Assembly (NCBI RefSeq): GCF_004168035.1
Contig: NZ_SDPU01000009.1
Location: forward strand, 122,525-186,524
DNA length: 64,000 nt
Direction of reading: 5' to 3'
Source of the DNA: Nocardioides iriomotensis
Lineage (GTDB): Bacteria > Actinomycetota > Actinomycetes > Propionibacteriales > Nocardioidaceae
Shown here piece by piece: positions 9,491 to 19,813 of the stretch (the stretch's first letter is position 1; each line of letters starts with the position of its first letter). Below the pieces are notes generated by a model that ran no database searches, had not been told where the DNA came from, and saw only the letters and a list, made by a program, of their open reading frames with translations. The position numbers were made by a program, and so were the translations under genes.

Positions 9491-10314
9491 TTCTCCTTCG
9501 GGTTCACGTCGTCGTTCTCGGCGGGCGCGGCGGCCTCGCCGGGAGCGCCGGGACGGACCTCGCCGTCCGCGCGCATGCCGCGGGTCAGCTCGTCGATGTC
9601 GTCGGCCAGGTCCGGCGCGGACCGGATCGTGCCGCGGGCGGTGAGCACGCGGGAGACCGACGTCTCGGCCGGCGTCCCGTCGGGCAGCAGGGCCGGGGTG
9701 TCGACGGCGTTGTGCCGCGCGAAGACACCGGGCGACGGCAGCGGGCCGAGCGGCTTGCCGTGCGCGACGTAGTCGCGCATCCGCTCGGCGGCGATGTCGG
9801 CCTGCGTCCGCTTGGGGGTGAGGCGCTCGCGGTGGGCGAGCACCATCGCGCCGACGGCCGCGGTGATCAGCAGGGCGCTGGTCGCCTCGAACGCGAAGAC
9901 GTACTTGGAGAACAGCAGCTGGGCCAGACCCTGGACGTTGCCGTCCTTGTTGGCGACGTCGAGCCCGGTCACGGTGGTGATCGTGACCTGGGCGACGCCG
10001 ACGACGAGCACCACGCCGAACAGCAGGCCGACCACTGCCGCGGCGAGGCGCTGGCCCTTGATCGTCTCGATCACGGAGTCGGAGGCGTCGACGCCGACGA
10101 GCATCAGCACGAACAGGAACAGCATCAGGATCGCGCCGGTGTAGACGATCACCTGGACCGCGAACAGGAACGGCGCGTCCTGCATGGCGTACATGATCGC
10201 CAGGCAGACCATCACCACGGCGAGCAGCAGCGCGGCGTGCACCGCCTTGCGCACGAACAGGAGTCCGAGCGCCGCGAGCACCATGACGGGCGCGAGCATC
10301 CAGAAGAGGACCAC
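9487..10314 (-). CDS. nuoJ: NADH-quinone oxidoreductase subunit J
   Basis: NuoJ, 275 residues from GTG 10314, has five N-terminal membrane helices. The family signature [20 protein letters not shown] lies near residue 55 (helix 3 with the pi-bulge region). A long hydrophilic C-terminal tail of about 110 residues ([20 protein letters not shown] ... DDVNPKEK) follows, a common extension in actinobacterial NuoJ. The start was chosen so that the protein begins [12 protein letters not shown], 5 bases downstream of the nuoI stop. ATG 10299 is a shorter alternative. Confidence 0.92.
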   Translation of the reverse strand: MVLFWMLAPVMVLAALGLLFVRKAVHAALLLAVVMVCLAIMYAMQDAPFLFAVQVIVYTGAILMLFLFVLMLVGVDASDSVIETIKGQRLAAAVVGLLFGVVLVVGVAQVTITTVTGLDVANKDGNVQGLAQLLFSKYVFAFEATSALLITAAVGAMVLAHRERLTPKRTQADIAAERMRDYVAHGKPLGPLPSPGVFARHNAVDTPALLPDGTPAETSVSRVLTARGTIRSAPDLADDIDELTRGMRADGEVRPGAPGEAAAPAENDDVNPKEK

Positions 10315-10319
10315 GGGGT

Positions 10320-10859
10320 TCAGGCCTCGCTCTCGTTCTTCGCCGGGCGGAACGAGCCGCGGTAGTAGTCGCCCTCGTCGTCGCCGAGCAGCATCGCGTG
10401 CGGCGGCTGCTCCATGCCCGGGAGAAGCGGCGCCAGCAGGTCCTGCTTCTCGTAGATGAGGTCGGCGCGGTTGTCGTCGGCCAGCTCGTACTCGTTGGTC
10501 ATCGTCAGCGCGCGGGTCGGGCACGCCTCGATGCACAGGCCGCACAGGATGCAGCGCAGGTAGTTGATCTGGTAGACGCGGCCGTAGCGCTCACCGGGCG
10601 AGTAGCGCTCGTCCTCGGTGTTGGAGGCGCCCTCGACGTAGATCGCGTCGGCCGGGCAGGCCCACGCGCACAGCTCGCAGCCGATGCACTTCTCCAGCCC
10701 GTCGGGCCAGCGGTTGAGCTGGTGACGGCCGTGGAAGCGGGGCGCGGTCGGCTTCTTCTCGAACGGGTACTGCTCGGTGACGACCTTCTTGAACATCGTC
10801 CGGAAGGTCACCCCGAAACCCGCGACCGGGTCCCAGAACTGCTCCTTGAGCGTGGGCAT
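10320..10859 (-). CDS. nuoI: NADH-quinone oxidoreductase subunit I (two 4Fe-4S clusters)
   Basis: NuoI carries clusters N6a and N6b and passes electrons to NuoB. The protein has 179 residues. It shows two ferredoxin motifs, [12 protein letters not shown] near residue 56 and [12 protein letters not shown] near residue 100, each with the CxxCxxCxxxCP spacing. An N-terminal amphipathic helix ([20 protein letters not shown]) contacts the membrane arm, and the acidic C-terminal tail is normal for actinobacteria. ATG 10859 shares one base with the nuoH stop (TGATG), which suggests coupled translation. Confidence 0.95.
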   Translation of the reverse strand: MPTLKEQFWDPVAGFGVTFRTMFKKVVTEQYPFEKKPTAPRFHGRHQLNRWPDGLEKCIGCELCAWACPADAIYVEGASNTEDERYSPGERYGRVYQINYLRCILCGLCIEACPTRALTMTNEYELADDNRADLIYEKQDLLAPLLPGMEQPPHAMLLGDDEGDYYRGSFRPAKNESEA

Positions 10860-12181
10860 CAGCTCTGCTCCTTGCTGAGGGTCGGGCTCGACTCGTAGAG
10901 CGAGACGGACGTGCGGCCCTGGACGGCCTTGCCGGGCATCGGAGGCACGGGGTAGCCGCCCGCGAACGCGTCGAAGTCGCCGTGGCGCTGGTCCTCGGGC
11001 TCGGCCTCCGCCGCTTCCTCCTCGGCGCCGCCGACGAAGAACAGCACCAGGAAGAGGACGGCCACCACGCCGATCGCCGCCAGCAGGTAGGTGCGGTCGA
11101 TGCCGCCCTCCAGGCTGATCGCCCGGATCGTGGCGACGGCCACGATCCAGACCAGCGAGACCGGGATGAGCCGCTTCCAGCCGAACTTCATGAACTGGTC
11201 GTAGCGCAGCCGCGGCAGGGTGCCGCGCAGCCAGATGAACATGAAGATGAAGAGGAGGACCTTGGCGAAGAACCACAGCACCGGCCAGTAGCCCTCGTTG
11301 GCGCCGTCCCACAGCGACAGCGGCCACGGGGCGCGCCAGCCACCGAGGAACAGGGTGGTGGCGAGCGCCGAGACGGTGACCATGTTGACGTACTCGGCGA
11401 GGAAGAACAGGGCGAACTTCAGCGAGGAGTACTCGGTGTGGAAGCCGCCGACCAGCTCGCCCTCGGCCTCCGGGAGGTCGAACGGCGCACGGTTGGTCTC
11501 GCCGACCATCGAGATGACGTAGATGACGAACGACGGGATCAGGATGAGGCCGAACCAGAGCCGCTCCTGCGCCGCGACGATCTCGGAGGTGGACATCGAG
11601 CCGGCGTACAGGAAGACCGCGACCAGCGAGAGGCCCATCGCGACCTCGTAGGAGATCATCTGGGCCGAGCTGCGAAGACCGCCGAGCAGGGAGTACGTCG
11701 AGCCGGAGGACCAGCCACCGAGCACGATGCCGTAGATGCCGATCGAGGCCACAGCCAGGATGAACAGCACGCCGACCGGCATGTCGGTCAGCTGCAGCGG
11801 CGTGGTGATGTCGGTGAAGGGGACCGTGACCTCGGGGCCGAACGGGATCACCGCGAAGGCGACGAACGCCGGCACCGTGGACATGATCGGTGCGAGCAGG
11901 AAGACGACCTTGTCGGCCGCCTTGGGGACGATGTCCTCCTTGAGCGCCAGCTTCACGCCGTCGGCGAGCGACTGGAGCAGGCCGAAGGGGCCGTGCACGT
12001 TGGGCCCGACGCGGTGCTGCATGCGGGCCACGACGCGACGCTCGAACCAGATGTTGAAGAGCGTGAACACGACGAGGATCGCGAAGATCAGGACCGACTT
12101 GATGACGACCAGCCACCACGGGTCCTGCCCGAAGACGGACAGGTCGTCGGCCGCCAGCACGACGGTGTGGGTCGCGTTCAT
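10859..12181 (-). CDS. nuoH: NADH-quinone oxidoreductase subunit H
   Basis: NuoH builds the quinone chamber with NuoB and NuoD. The 440-residue membrane protein has eight predicted helices. Conserved loops are visible: [20 protein letters not shown] near residue 37, [15 protein letters not shown] [15 protein letters not shown], and [20 protein letters not shown], the acidic loop lining the quinone site. A charged C-terminal extension ([20 protein letters not shown]) follows the last helix. ATG 12181 overlaps the nuoG stop by four bases (ATGA). Confidence 0.95.
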   Translation of the reverse strand: MNATHTVVLAADDLSVFGQDPWWLVVIKSVLIFAILVVFTLFNIWFERRVVARMQHRVGPNVHGPFGLLQSLADGVKLALKEDIVPKAADKVVFLLAPIMSTVPAFVAFAVIPFGPEVTVPFTDITTPLQLTDMPVGVLFILAVASIGIYGIVLGGWSSGSTYSLLGGLRSSAQMISYEVAMGLSLVAVFLYAGSMSTSEIVAAQERLWFGLILIPSFVIYVISMVGETNRAPFDLPEAEGELVGGFHTEYSSLKFALFFLAEYVNMVTVSALATTLFLGGWRAPWPLSLWDGANEGYWPVLWFFAKVLLFIFMFIWLRGTLPRLRYDQFMKFGWKRLIPVSLVWIVAVATIRAISLEGGIDRTYLLAAIGVVAVLFLVLFFVGGAEEEAAEAEPEDQRHGDFDAFAGGYPVPPMPGKAVQGRTSVSLYESSPTLSKEQS

Positions 12182-14628
12182 GCGGCACCTCCCTCGACGG
12201 AGACGGTCGCCCCGGCGGTCGCGCCGAGGTCGCGGTTGACGTTGATGCCGTCGGAGCCGGCCGGGAGCCACACGACCCCGTCGGCGAGGTCGGCGACACC
12301 GACCGGCAGCGTGGCCGAGCCTCCCGGTCCGGTGACCGTGACGTTGGCGCCGGCCTCGACGCCGAGCCCGGCGAGCGTACCGGCCGACACGAGCGCGACC
12401 GCAGCCCGGCCGGTGGCCCTGAGGTAGTCGTCGCCGTCGAGCATCGAGGCGTCGTCGATCATCTGCTTCCAGGTGGCGAGCCGCAGCCCGTCCCCGTCGG
12501 TGGTCGAGCTCTCCCGGGTGGTCGAGCCGGTCGAGACCGTCGGCGCAGCGACCCGGTCACCGTCCCAGCCGCCGAGCTCGGACAGCTCGGCGCGGGCGGC
12601 CTCGACGGTCTTGAAGCCGAGCGGGGTGCCGAGCTCGTCGGCGATGCCGGCGAGGACCCGCAGGTCGGGCAGCGCGTGGGACTCGACCAGCACCTTGCCG
12701 AAGGGCCGCTGGCGACCCTCCCAGGTGACGAACGTGCCGGCCTTCTCGGCGGCCGCGGCCACCGGGAGGACGACGTCGGCGGCCTGGGTCACGTCGGTCG
12801 CACGCAGCTCGAGGCTCACCACGAACGACGCGGCCCCGATCGCGGCGCGGGTCGCGGCCGGGTCGGCGGTGTCGTCGGGGTCGACGCCTCCGACGACGAG
12901 GCCACCGATCTCCCCGGCGATCGCGGCGGCGACGATGCCGGCGGCGTCACGGCCGGGCTCGTGCCCCACCGTGGTGCCCCACACCGTGCCGAGGTCGACG
13001 CGCGCGGCGGCGTCGTCCACCGGGCGGCCGCCCGGCAGCAGCGACGGCAGCAGGCCGGCGTCGACCGCACCGCGGTCGCCCGCGCGACGCGGCACCCAGG
13101 CGAGCCGGGCACCGGTGGTGCCGGCCAGCGCAGCCGCGGCGGACAGCGCACCGGGAACGGCGGCGAGACGCTCGCCGATGAGCAGGATCCCGCCCGCGTC
13201 GAGCGCGACCTCGCCGTCGTGGGCGAGCGCCTCGAGCGCGGCCGCCTCGTCGCCCGGGGCGGTGCGGATCAGGGTGCCGTGCATCTTGGCCAGGCCGCGC
13301 GAGGTGAACGGCGCGATGCTGACCACCTTGAGTCCCTTGCGGGCCGCCTTGCGCAGCCGGAGGAACAGCGTGCCGGCTTCGTCCTCGGGCTCGAGCCCGG
13401 CCAGCACGACGGTGCCGACCTTCTCGAGGTCCTCGAAGGTGACACCGAGGCCGGTGCCGGCGACGGTCGAGGCGAGGAACGCCTCCTCCTCCGCCGAGTG
13501 CGCCCGGGCGCGGAAGTCGACGTCGTTGGTGCCGAGCGCGACGCGGGCGAACTTGGAGTACGCGTAGGCGTCCTCGAGGGTGAGCCGGCCACCGGTGAGG
13601 ACGCCGGTCGCGCCGGCTGCCTGCAGGCCGCGGGCGGCCACGACGAACGCCTCGGGCCACGACGCCGTACGCAGCTCGCCGGTCTCCTCGTCCCGCACCA
13701 TCGGGTGGGTGAGCCGGTCGTCCTGGCGGGCGTAGGTGAAGCCGAACCGGTCCTTGTCGGTGATCCACTCCTCGTTGACCGCGGGGTCCTCGCCGGAGAG
13801 CCGGCGGACGACCTTGCCGCGGCGGTGGTCGACGCGGATGGCGGAGCCGCAGGCGTCGTGCTCCGCGACCGACGGGGTGGAGACCAGGTCGAACGGGCGG
13901 GCCCGGAAGCGGTACGCCGCCGAGGTCAGCGCACCGACGGGACAGATCTGGATCGTGTTGCCGGAGAAGTAGCTCTCGAAGGGCTCCTTCTCGTAGATGC
14001 CGACCTGCTGGAGCGCGCCGCGCTCGATCAGCGCGATGAACGGGTCACCGGCGATCTGCTCGGAGAAGCGGGTGCAGCGCGCGCACAGCACGCAGCGCTC
14101 GCGGTCGAGGAGCACCTGCGCCGAGATGTTGATCGGCTTCGGAAAGGTGCGCTTGGTCTCGACGAAGCGGGTCTCGCCGCGGCCGTTGCTCATCGCCTGG
14201 TTCTGCAGCGGGCACTCGCCGCCCTTGTCGCAGACCGGGCAGTCGAGCGGGTGGTTGATCAGCAGCGCCTCCATGACGCCCTGCTGCGCCTTGTCGGCGA
14301 TGGGCGAGGAGATCTGGGTGTTGACCACCATGCCCTCGGAGGCGGTGAGCGTGCAGGAGGCCTGCGGCTTCACCCGTCCGGGCGGACCCATCATCGTGCG
14401 CGGCTCGCCGTCGGGGCCGGGCAGCGCGACCTCGACCAGGCACTGCCGGCAGGCGCCGACGGGCGCGAGCAGCGGGTGGTCGCAGAACCGCGGGATCTGC
14501 ACCCCGATCTGCTCGGCGGCGCGGATGACCAGGGTGCCCTTGGGCACGCTGACCTCGACGCCGTCGATGGTGAGGGTGACCAGGTCGGCCTTGGCGACCT
14601 CCTGGCCCTCCTTGCTGGTGACCGTCAT
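12178..14628 (-). CDS. nuoG: NADH-quinone oxidoreductase subunit G
   Basis: NuoG, 816 residues, is the large iron-sulfur subunit of the peripheral arm. The N-terminal 2Fe-2S domain has C49, C60 and C63 ([15 protein letters not shown]). The 4Fe-4S region follows ([18 protein letters not shown] and [10 protein letters not shown]), then a molybdopterin-oxidoreductase-like domain without molybdenum, and a C-terminal domain resembling a molybdopterin dinucleotide-binding fold. The linker at residues about 697-711 ([15 protein letters not shown]) is encoded by the short dispersed repeat also seen at 7181, read through in frame. This is probably a tolerated insertion in a surface linker. ATG 14628 overlaps the nuoF stop (ATGA). 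Confidence 0.95.
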   Translation of the reverse strand: MTVTSKEGQEVAKADLVTLTIDGVEVSVPKGTLVIRAAEQIGVQIPRFCDHPLLAPVGACRQCLVEVALPGPDGEPRTMMGPPGRVKPQASCTLTASEGMVVNTQISSPIADKAQQGVMEALLINHPLDCPVCDKGGECPLQNQAMSNGRGETRFVETKRTFPKPINISAQVLLDRERCVLCARCTRFSEQIAGDPFIALIERGALQQVGIYEKEPFESYFSGNTIQICPVGALTSAAYRFRARPFDLVSTPSVAEHDACGSAIRVDHRRGKVVRRLSGEDPAVNEEWITDKDRFGFTYARQDDRLTHPMVRDEETGELRTASWPEAFVVAARGLQAAGATGVLTGGRLTLEDAYAYSKFARVALGTNDVDFRARAHSAEEEAFLASTVAGTGLGVTFEDLEKVGTVVLAGLEPEDEAGTLFLRLRKAARKGLKVVSIAPFTSRGLAKMHGTLIRTAPGDEAAALEALAHDGEVALDAGGILLIGERLAAVPGALSAAAALAGTTGARLAWVPRRAGDRGAVDAGLLPSLLPGGRPVDDAAARVDLGTVWGTTVGHEPGRDAAGIVAAAIAGEIGGLVVGGVDPDDTADPAATRAAIGAASFVVSLELRATDVTQAADVVLPVAAAAEKAGTFVTWEGRQRPFGKVLVESHALPDLRVLAGIADELGTPLGFKTVEAARAELSELGGWDGDRVAAPTVSTGSTTRESSTTDGDGLRLATWKQMIDDASMLDGDDYLRATGRAAVALVSAGTLAGLGVEAGANVTVTGPGGSATLPVGVADLADGVVWLPAGSDGINVNRDLGATAGATVSVEGGAA
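12499..12538. repeat. Dispersed TCGA-rich repeat inside nuoG
   Basis: Positions 12518-12538 (GTGGTCGAGCCGGTCGAGAC plus C) match the element at 7181-7201 with one difference. A partial copy (GGTGGTCGAG) begins at 12499. Both lie inside the nuoG reading frame and add a Ser/Thr/Gly-rich linker without breaking the frame. Confidence 0.6.
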
Positions 14629-15935
14629 GCGTGCGCTCCCGCGGGTGCGAAGAGGGTGGACTTGGCCGGGTCGAACGGGCAGCCGCCGTGCTCGAAGTGG
14701 GCGACGTACTCGTCGCGGAAGTACTGGATCGACGAGGTGATCGGGCTGGTGGCTCCGTCGCCGAGCGCGCAGAACGACCGGCCGAGGATGTTGTCGCACT
14801 GGTCGAGCAGGGTCTCGAGGTCGGCCTCGGTGCCCTGGCCCTTCTCGAGCCGGGCCAGCGTCTGCACCAGCCACCAGGTGCCCTCGCGGCACGGGGTGCA
14901 CTTGCCGCAGGACTCGTGCTTGTAGAACTCGGTCCAGCGCAGCACCGCGCGGACGACGCAGGTCGTCTCGTCGAAGACCTGCAGCGCCTTGGTGCCGAGC
15001 ATCGAGCCGGCGGCGCCGACCCCTTCGTAGTCGAGGGGTACGTCGAGGTGCTCGGCGGTCAGGATGGGGGTGGAGGAGCCGCCGGGCGTCCAGAACTTCA
15101 GCTCGTGGCCCTCGCGGACACCACCGGCGAGGTCGAGCAGTTGGCGCAACGTGATGCCGAGCGGGGCTTCGTACTGGCCCGGCCGGGTGACGTGGCCGGA
15201 CAGCGAGTAGAGCGTCATGCCCTTGCTCTTCTCGGTGCCCATCGAGCCGAACCAGCTCGCGCCGTTGCGCACGATCGACGGCACCGAGGCGATGCTCTCG
15301 ACGTTGTTGATCACGGTCGGGGAGGCGTAGAGACCGGCGACCGCAGGGAACGGCGGGCGCAGGCGGGGTTGGCCGCGCCGGCCCTCCAGCGAGTCGAGGA
15401 GCGCGGTCTCCTCACCGCAGATGTAGGCGCCGGCGCCGGCGTGCACGACCAGCTCGAGGTCGTAGCCCGACCCGTGGATGTCCTTGCCGAGGTGGCCGGC
15501 GAGGTAGGCCTCCTGGACCGCGCGCTGGAGGCGGCGGATCACGTGCAGGACCTCGCCGCGGACGTAGATGAACGCGTGGTTCGCGCGGATGGCGTAGGCC
15601 GAGATGATCACGCCCTCGACGAGGGTGTGCGGGCTGGCCATCATCAGCGGGATGTCCTTGCAGGTGCCCGGCTCCGACTCGTCGGCGTTGACGACGAGGT
15701 ACTTCGGGTTGGGGTTGTCCTGCGGGATGAAGCCCCACTTCATGCCGGTGGGGAAGCCGGCGCCGCCGCGGCCGCGCAGGCCGGAGTCCTTCACCAGGTC
15801 GATCAGCGCGCCGGGCTCCATGCCCAGCGCCGTCTTCAGCGCGTCGTACCCGCCGCCGTCGGCGTAGGAGTCGAGCGTCCAGGAACGCTCGGCGTCCCAG
15901 TTGTCGGAGAGGACCGGGGTCAGGGTGTCGGTCAT
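14625..15935 (-). CDS. nuoF: NADH-quinone oxidoreductase subunit F (NADH and FMN site)
   Basis: NuoF oxidises NADH and carries FMN and the N3 4Fe-4S cluster. The protein has 436 residues. The FMN/NADH glycine motif [10 protein letters not shown] is at residues 55-64, NADESEPGT at 83-91, and [16 protein letters not shown] near 170. The cluster motif [11 protein letters not shown] is near residue 340, with the fourth cysteine in [13 protein letters not shown] 15935 overlaps the nuoE stop (ATGA). The length and all key residues are normal. Confidence 0.96.
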   Translation of the reverse strand: MTDTLTPVLSDNWDAERSWTLDSYADGGGYDALKTALGMEPGALIDLVKDSGLRGRGGAGFPTGMKWGFIPQDNPNPKYLVVNADESEPGTCKDIPLMMASPHTLVEGVIISAYAIRANHAFIYVRGEVLHVIRRLQRAVQEAYLAGHLGKDIHGSGYDLELVVHAGAGAYICGEETALLDSLEGRRGQPRLRPPFPAVAGLYASPTVINNVESIASVPSIVRNGASWFGSMGTEKSKGMTLYSLSGHVTRPGQYEAPLGITLRQLLDLAGGVREGHELKFWTPGGSSTPILTAEHLDVPLDYEGVGAAGSMLGTKALQVFDETTCVVRAVLRWTEFYKHESCGKCTPCREGTWWLVQTLARLEKGQGTEADLETLLDQCDNILGRSFCALGDGATSPITSSIQYFRDEYVAHFEHGGCPFDPAKSTLFAPAGAHA

Positions 15936-16750
15936 GCGCCGCCCTCCTCGTTCTTGCCGCCGGCGTCCTCGCCGACGGTCTTCGCGTCGGACTCCGCCAC
16001 GCGGGTCTCGGACTCGGCGCGCGGGGAGTCGGCCTGCTTGGCCGCCTCGACGGGGGTGTCGGCCTTGCGGCCGCCCACCTGCTTGCGGCCGGACGCGGGG
16101 GCCTTCCAGCCCTTCTCGCGCGCGATCTCGAGACCGACGAGGCTGGCCGGGCCGGCGGCCGGGCCCTCGTCGGCGAGGTCGTCGGGGAAGCCGGCGAGCA
16201 CGCGCTCGGCCTCGCGCCAGGTGCAGATGCGCGGGCCGCGGGTGGAGCGGACCTCCTTGCCCTCGCGCAGGTCGTCGACGAGCTGCGTGGCGGACTCCGG
16301 GGTCTGGTTGTCCATGAACTCCCAGTTGACCATCACGACCGGGGCGAAGTCGCACGCGGCGTTGCACTCGACGTGCTCGAGCGTGATTTTCCCGTCGTCC
16401 GTCGTCTCGTCGTTGCCGACGTCGAGGTGATCCTTGAGACGCTCGAAGATCGCGTCGCCGCCCATCACCGCGCAGAGCGTGTTGGTGCAGACGCCGACGT
16501 GGTAGTCGCCGACGGGACGGCGCTTGTACATCGTGTAGAACGTCGCGACGCCGGAGACCTCGGCGGCCGAGATGCCGAGGATGTCGGCGCACGCCTCGAT
16601 CCCGCGCGGGGTGATCCGGCCCTCGATGCTCTGCACCAGGTGCAGCATCGGCAGCAGACCGGAGCGGGCCTGGGGGTAGCGGCCGGCGATCTCGCGGAGC
16701 TCGGCGAGCGTCGTGTCGTCGAGCGTGGTGCCCTCGTGGAGCTCGGTCAC
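15932..16750 (-). CDS. nuoE: NADH-quinone oxidoreductase subunit E (2Fe-2S)
   Basis: NuoE holds cluster N1a next to NuoF. The thioredoxin-like 2Fe-2S domain spans residues about 20-170, with [11 protein letters not shown] near residue 86 and [13 protein letters not shown] near residue 127. At 272 residues it is longer than the compact E. coli protein (about 166). The extra C-terminal hundred residues are low-complexity and charged ([20 protein letters not shown]), an extension seen in other actinobacterial NuoE proteins. The start is GTG 16750 in a GTGA overlap with nuoD. Confidence 0.94.
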   Translation of the reverse strand: MTELHEGTTLDDTTLAELREIAGRYPQARSGLLPMLHLVQSIEGRITPRGIEACADILGISAAEVSGVATFYTMYKRRPVGDYHVGVCTNTLCAVMGGDAIFERLKDHLDVGNDETTDDGKITLEHVECNAACDFAPVVMVNWEFMDNQTPESATQLVDDLREGKEVRSTRGPRICTWREAERVLAGFPDDLADEGPAAGPASLVGLEIAREKGWKAPASGRKQVGGRKADTPVEAAKQADSPRAESETRVAESDAKTVGEDAGGKNEEGGA

Positions 16751-18087
16751 CGGTCAACGCCTCCCATCACGGGGTCGATCGAGGCGATGGCGACGATGAC
16801 GTCGGCGACCATGCCGCCCTCGCTCATCACCGAGGTCGCCTGCAGGTTGGTGAACGACGGGTCGCGGAAGTGCGCGCGGAACGGACGCGTGCCGCCGTCG
16901 GAGACGACGTGCGCGCCGAGCTCGCCGCGCGGCGACTCGACCGGCACGTAGGCCTGGCCGGCCGGCACCCGGAAGCCCTCGGTCACCAGCTTGAAGTGGT
17001 GGATCAGGGCCTCCATGGACTCGCCCATGATGTGCCGGATGTGGTCGAGGCTGTTGCCCATGCCGTCGGCGCCGATCGCGAGCTGGCTCGGCCAGGCGAT
17101 CTTCTTGTCGCCGATCATCACCGGGGCTCCCTCCAGGCCGCTGAGCCGGTCGGCGCACTGCTCGACGATCCGCAGCGACTCCCACATCTCGTCGAGGCGC
17201 ACGCGGAACCGGCCGTAGGCGTCGGCGGTGTCCCAGGTGACGACGTCGAAGTCGTAGTCCTCGTAGCCGGAGTAGGGCTGCGTCTTGCGCAGGTCCCAGG
17301 GGTAGCCGGTCGAGCGCAGCACCGGCCCGGACAGTCCGAGCGCGAGGCAGCCGGCGAGGTCGAGGTGGCCGACGTCCTGCAGCCGGCCCTTGAAGATCGG
17401 GTTGGCGTTGCAGAGGTCGGCGTACTCGGGAAGCCGCTTCTTCATCAGCGCGATGAAGTCGCGGATCTGGTCGAGCGCGCCGGGCGGCAGGTCCTGCGCG
17501 ACGCCGCCGGGGCGGATGAACGCGTGGTTCATGCGCAGGCCGGTGATCAGCTCGAACAGGTCGAGCACCAGCTCGCGCTCGCGGAAGCCGATGGTCATGA
17601 CGGTCAGCGCGCCGATCTCCATGCCACCGGTCGCGATGCAGACGAGGTGGCTGGAGATGCGGTTGAGCTCCATCAGGAGCACGCGCATGACCTCGGCCTT
17701 CTCGGGGATCTCGTCCTCGATGCCGAGCAGGCGCTCCACGCCGAGTACGTACGTCGCCTCGTTGTAGAACGGCGAGAGGTAGTCCATCCGGGTGCAGAAC
17801 GTGACGCCCTGCGTCCAGGAGCGGAACTCCATGTTCTTCTCGATGCCGGTGTGCAGGTAGCCGATGCCGCAGCGGGCCTCGGTCACCGTCTCGCCCTCGA
17901 GCTCGAGGATGAGCCGGAGCACGCCGTGGGTGGACGGGTGCTGCGGGCCCATGTTGACGACGACGTGGTCGTCGCCCTCGTCGGCGATGCCGGACACGAC
18001 CGTGTCCCAGTCCTGGCCGGTCACGGTGAAGACGCGGCCCTGCGAGGTCTCGCTGGATCCGGCGTAGAGGTCCTGGTCGGTTGTCAT
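16747..18087 (-). CDS. nuoD: NADH-quinone oxidoreductase subunit D
   Basis: NuoD, 446 residues, is the 49-kDa-type subunit related to the NiFe hydrogenase large subunit. It forms the quinone site with NuoB. Signature segments are [20 protein letters not shown] near residue 46 (the His of the HPSTH loop contacts the quinone head), [10 protein letters not shown], and [15 protein letters not shown]. The C-terminus ends DPVMGGVDR, the conserved tail at the active site. Cysteines for the hydrogenase metal are absent, as expected. ATG 18087 overlaps the nuoC stop. Confidence 0.96.
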   Translation of the reverse strand: MTTDQDLYAGSSETSQGRVFTVTGQDWDTVVSGIADEGDDHVVVNMGPQHPSTHGVLRLILELEGETVTEARCGIGYLHTGIEKNMEFRSWTQGVTFCTRMDYLSPFYNEATYVLGVERLLGIEDEIPEKAEVMRVLLMELNRISSHLVCIATGGMEIGALTVMTIGFRERELVLDLFELITGLRMNHAFIRPGGVAQDLPPGALDQIRDFIALMKKRLPEYADLCNANPIFKGRLQDVGHLDLAGCLALGLSGPVLRSTGYPWDLRKTQPYSGYEDYDFDVVTWDTADAYGRFRVRLDEMWESLRIVEQCADRLSGLEGAPVMIGDKKIAWPSQLAIGADGMGNSLDHIRHIMGESMEALIHHFKLVTEGFRVPAGQAYVPVESPRGELGAHVVSDGGTRPFRAHFRDPSFTNLQATSVMSEGGMVADVIVAIASIDPVMGGVDR

Positions 18088-18827
18088 GAGTAGCTCCTCC
18101 GCGTGTCCGGCGGCGGGATGGTGGCGCCCTTGTACTCGACGGGGATTCCGCCCAACGGGTAGTCCTTGCGCTGCGGGTGGCCGGGCCAGTCGTCGGGCAT
18201 CTGGATCCGCGTGAGCGACGGGTGGCCGTCGAAGACGATCCCGAAGAAGTCGAACGTCTCGCGCTCGTGCCAGTCGTTGGTCGGGTAGACCGGCACGATC
18301 GAGGGGATGTGCGGGTCGGCGTCGGGGCAGGTGACCTCGAGCCGGATCCTGCGGTTGTGGGTCATCGACAGCAGGTGGTAGACGGCGTGCAGCTCGCGGC
18401 CGGTGTCGTCGGGGTAGTGCACGCCGCTGACGCCCGAGCAGAACTCGAACCGCAGCGACGCCTCGTCGCGCAGCAGCTGGGCGACCGCGAGCAGGTGGTC
18501 GCGGCGCACGAACAGGGTGATCTCGCCGCGGTGGACGACCACCTTCTCGATCGCGGTGTCGAGGCCCTGCGAGGAGGTCGCGGCCTCCAGCGAGTCGGCG
18601 AGCTCGTCGAACCAGCCGCCGTAGGGCCGCTGCGTGCCGCCCGGCATCAGCACCGGCCGGACGAGACCGCCGTACCCGGAGGTGTCGCCGCTGCCGCGGA
18701 CGCCGAACATGCCGGTGCGCACGCCGACCACCTCGGGCTGGAGCTGCTCCGGCTCGGCGGGAAGCGTGTTCTCGGGCGCGTTGTCCGTCGCGTCGGGGTC
18801 GGTGCCGGGAGTGATCTCGTCGCTCAC
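18084..18827 (-). CDS. nuoC: NADH-quinone oxidoreductase subunit C
   Basis: NuoC is the 30-kDa-type subunit of the peripheral arm, separate from NuoD here. The 247-residue protein has a low-complexity acidic N-terminus ([20 protein letters not shown]) and then the family domain. The signature [18 protein letters not shown] near residue 200 is followed by [21 protein letters not shown]. The start is GTG 18827, overlapping the nuoB stop by four bases. There is no independent ribosome-binding site, so it is probably translated by coupling to nuoB. Confidence 0.95.
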   Translation of the reverse strand: MSDEITPGTDPDATDNAPENTLPAEPEQLQPEVVGVRTGMFGVRGSGDTSGYGGLVRPVLMPGGTQRPYGGWFDELADSLEAATSSQGLDTAIEKVVVHRGEITLFVRRDHLLAVAQLLRDEASLRFEFCSGVSGVHYPDDTGRELHAVYHLLSMTHNRRIRLEVTCPDADPHIPSIVPVYPTNDWHERETFDFFGIVFDGHPSLTRIQMPDDWPGHPQRKDYPLGGIPVEYKGATIPPPDTRRSYS

Positions 18828-19378
18828 CGAAGGAGGCCCTTCATCTCGGAGGTGGGCAGCGCGTTGAGCGCCTCGGTCTCCAGCGCCTCGATCTGGTCGC
18901 GGCGGTTGGAGCCGAGCTTGCTGGTCTGCACCTGCTTGTGCAGCTTGAGGATCGCGTCGATGAGCATCTCGGGCCGCGGCGGGCAGCCGGGGAGGTACAT
19001 GTCGACCGGGACGACGTGGTCGACGCCCTGGACGATCGCGTAGTTGTTGAACATGCCGCCGGAGCTGGCGCACACGCCCATCGCGAGAACGTACTTGGGC
19101 TCGGCCATCTGGTCGTAGATCTGGCGGAGCACCGGGGCCATCTTCTGGCTCACGCGACCGGCCACGATCATCAGGTCGGCCTGGCGCGGCGAGGCCCGGA
19201 AGACCTCCATGCCGAAGCGGGACAGGTCGTAGCGGGGGCCGCCCGACGTCATCATCTCGATGGCGCAGCAGGCGAGGCCGAACGTCGCGGGCCAGAACGA
19301 CGCCTTGCGCATGTAGCCGGCGACGCCCTCGACGGTCGTCAGCAGGACTCCGCTGGGGAGCTTCTCCTCGATGCCCAC
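18824..19378 (-). CDS. nuoB: NADH-quinone oxidoreductase subunit B (cluster N2)
   Basis: NuoB, 184 residues, binds the terminal 4Fe-4S cluster N2, which reduces the quinone. The tandem cysteines are in [17 protein letters not shown] near residue 36, a third in [13 protein letters not shown] near residue 100, and the fourth in LPGCPPRPE near residue 132. Start GTG 19378 follows nuoA by 36 bases, the largest spacing among nuoA-I. Confidence 0.95.
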   Translation of the reverse strand: MGIEEKLPSGVLLTTVEGVAGYMRKASFWPATFGLACCAIEMMTSGGPRYDLSRFGMEVFRASPRQADLMIVAGRVSQKMAPVLRQIYDQMAEPKYVLAMGVCASSGGMFNNYAIVQGVDHVVPVDMYLPGCPPRPEMLIDAILKLHKQVQTSKLGSNRRDQIEALETEALNALPTSEMKGLLR

Positions 19379-19414
19379 GTCAGGCCTCCTTGCTCTGGGT
19401 GGTCGGTCCGGTCG

Positions 19415-19774
19415 TCAGTCCCACTCGAGCCCACCGCGCTTCCAGACGTAGGCGTAGGCGACGAACACCGTGAGGATGAACAGCACCATCTCGACGAGGC
19501 CGAACAGGCCCATCGCGTCGAAGTACACGGCCCACGGGTACAGGAACACGATCTCGATGTCGAAGACGATGAACATCATCGCGGTGATGTAGTACTTCAC
19601 CGGGAACTTGCCGCCGCCGAGCGCCTGCGGGGTCGGCTCGATGCCGCACTCGTAGGAGTCGAGCTTGGCGCGGTTGTAGCGCTTCGGCCCGACCACGGCG
19701 CTCATCACGACCGAGAACGCCGCGAACCCGAACGCGATCAGGCCCAGCCCGATGATCGGTGCGTAGAGCTCCAT
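19415..19774 (-). CDS. nuoA: NADH-quinone oxidoreductase subunit A
   Basis: NuoA is a three-helix subunit of 119 residues at the junction of the two arms. The conserved loop SYECGIEPTPQALG (near residue 49), with the cysteine that becomes exposed on deactivation, and the acidic helix MFIVFDIEIVFLYPWAVYF are visible. It starts the nuo series proper and lies 39 bases after the geranylgeranyl reductase family gene. The shared promoter is probably upstream of that gene. Confidence 0.95.
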   Translation of the reverse strand: MELYAPIIGLGLIAFGFAAFSVVMSAVVGPKRYNRAKLDSYECGIEPTPQALGGGKFPVKYYITAMMFIVFDIEIVFLYPWAVYFDAMGLFGLVEMVLFILTVFVAYAYVWKRGGLEWD

Positions 19775-19813
19775 GCGTGTCGTCTCCCTCTCGTGCGTCT
19801 CTGTCCCGGACGG

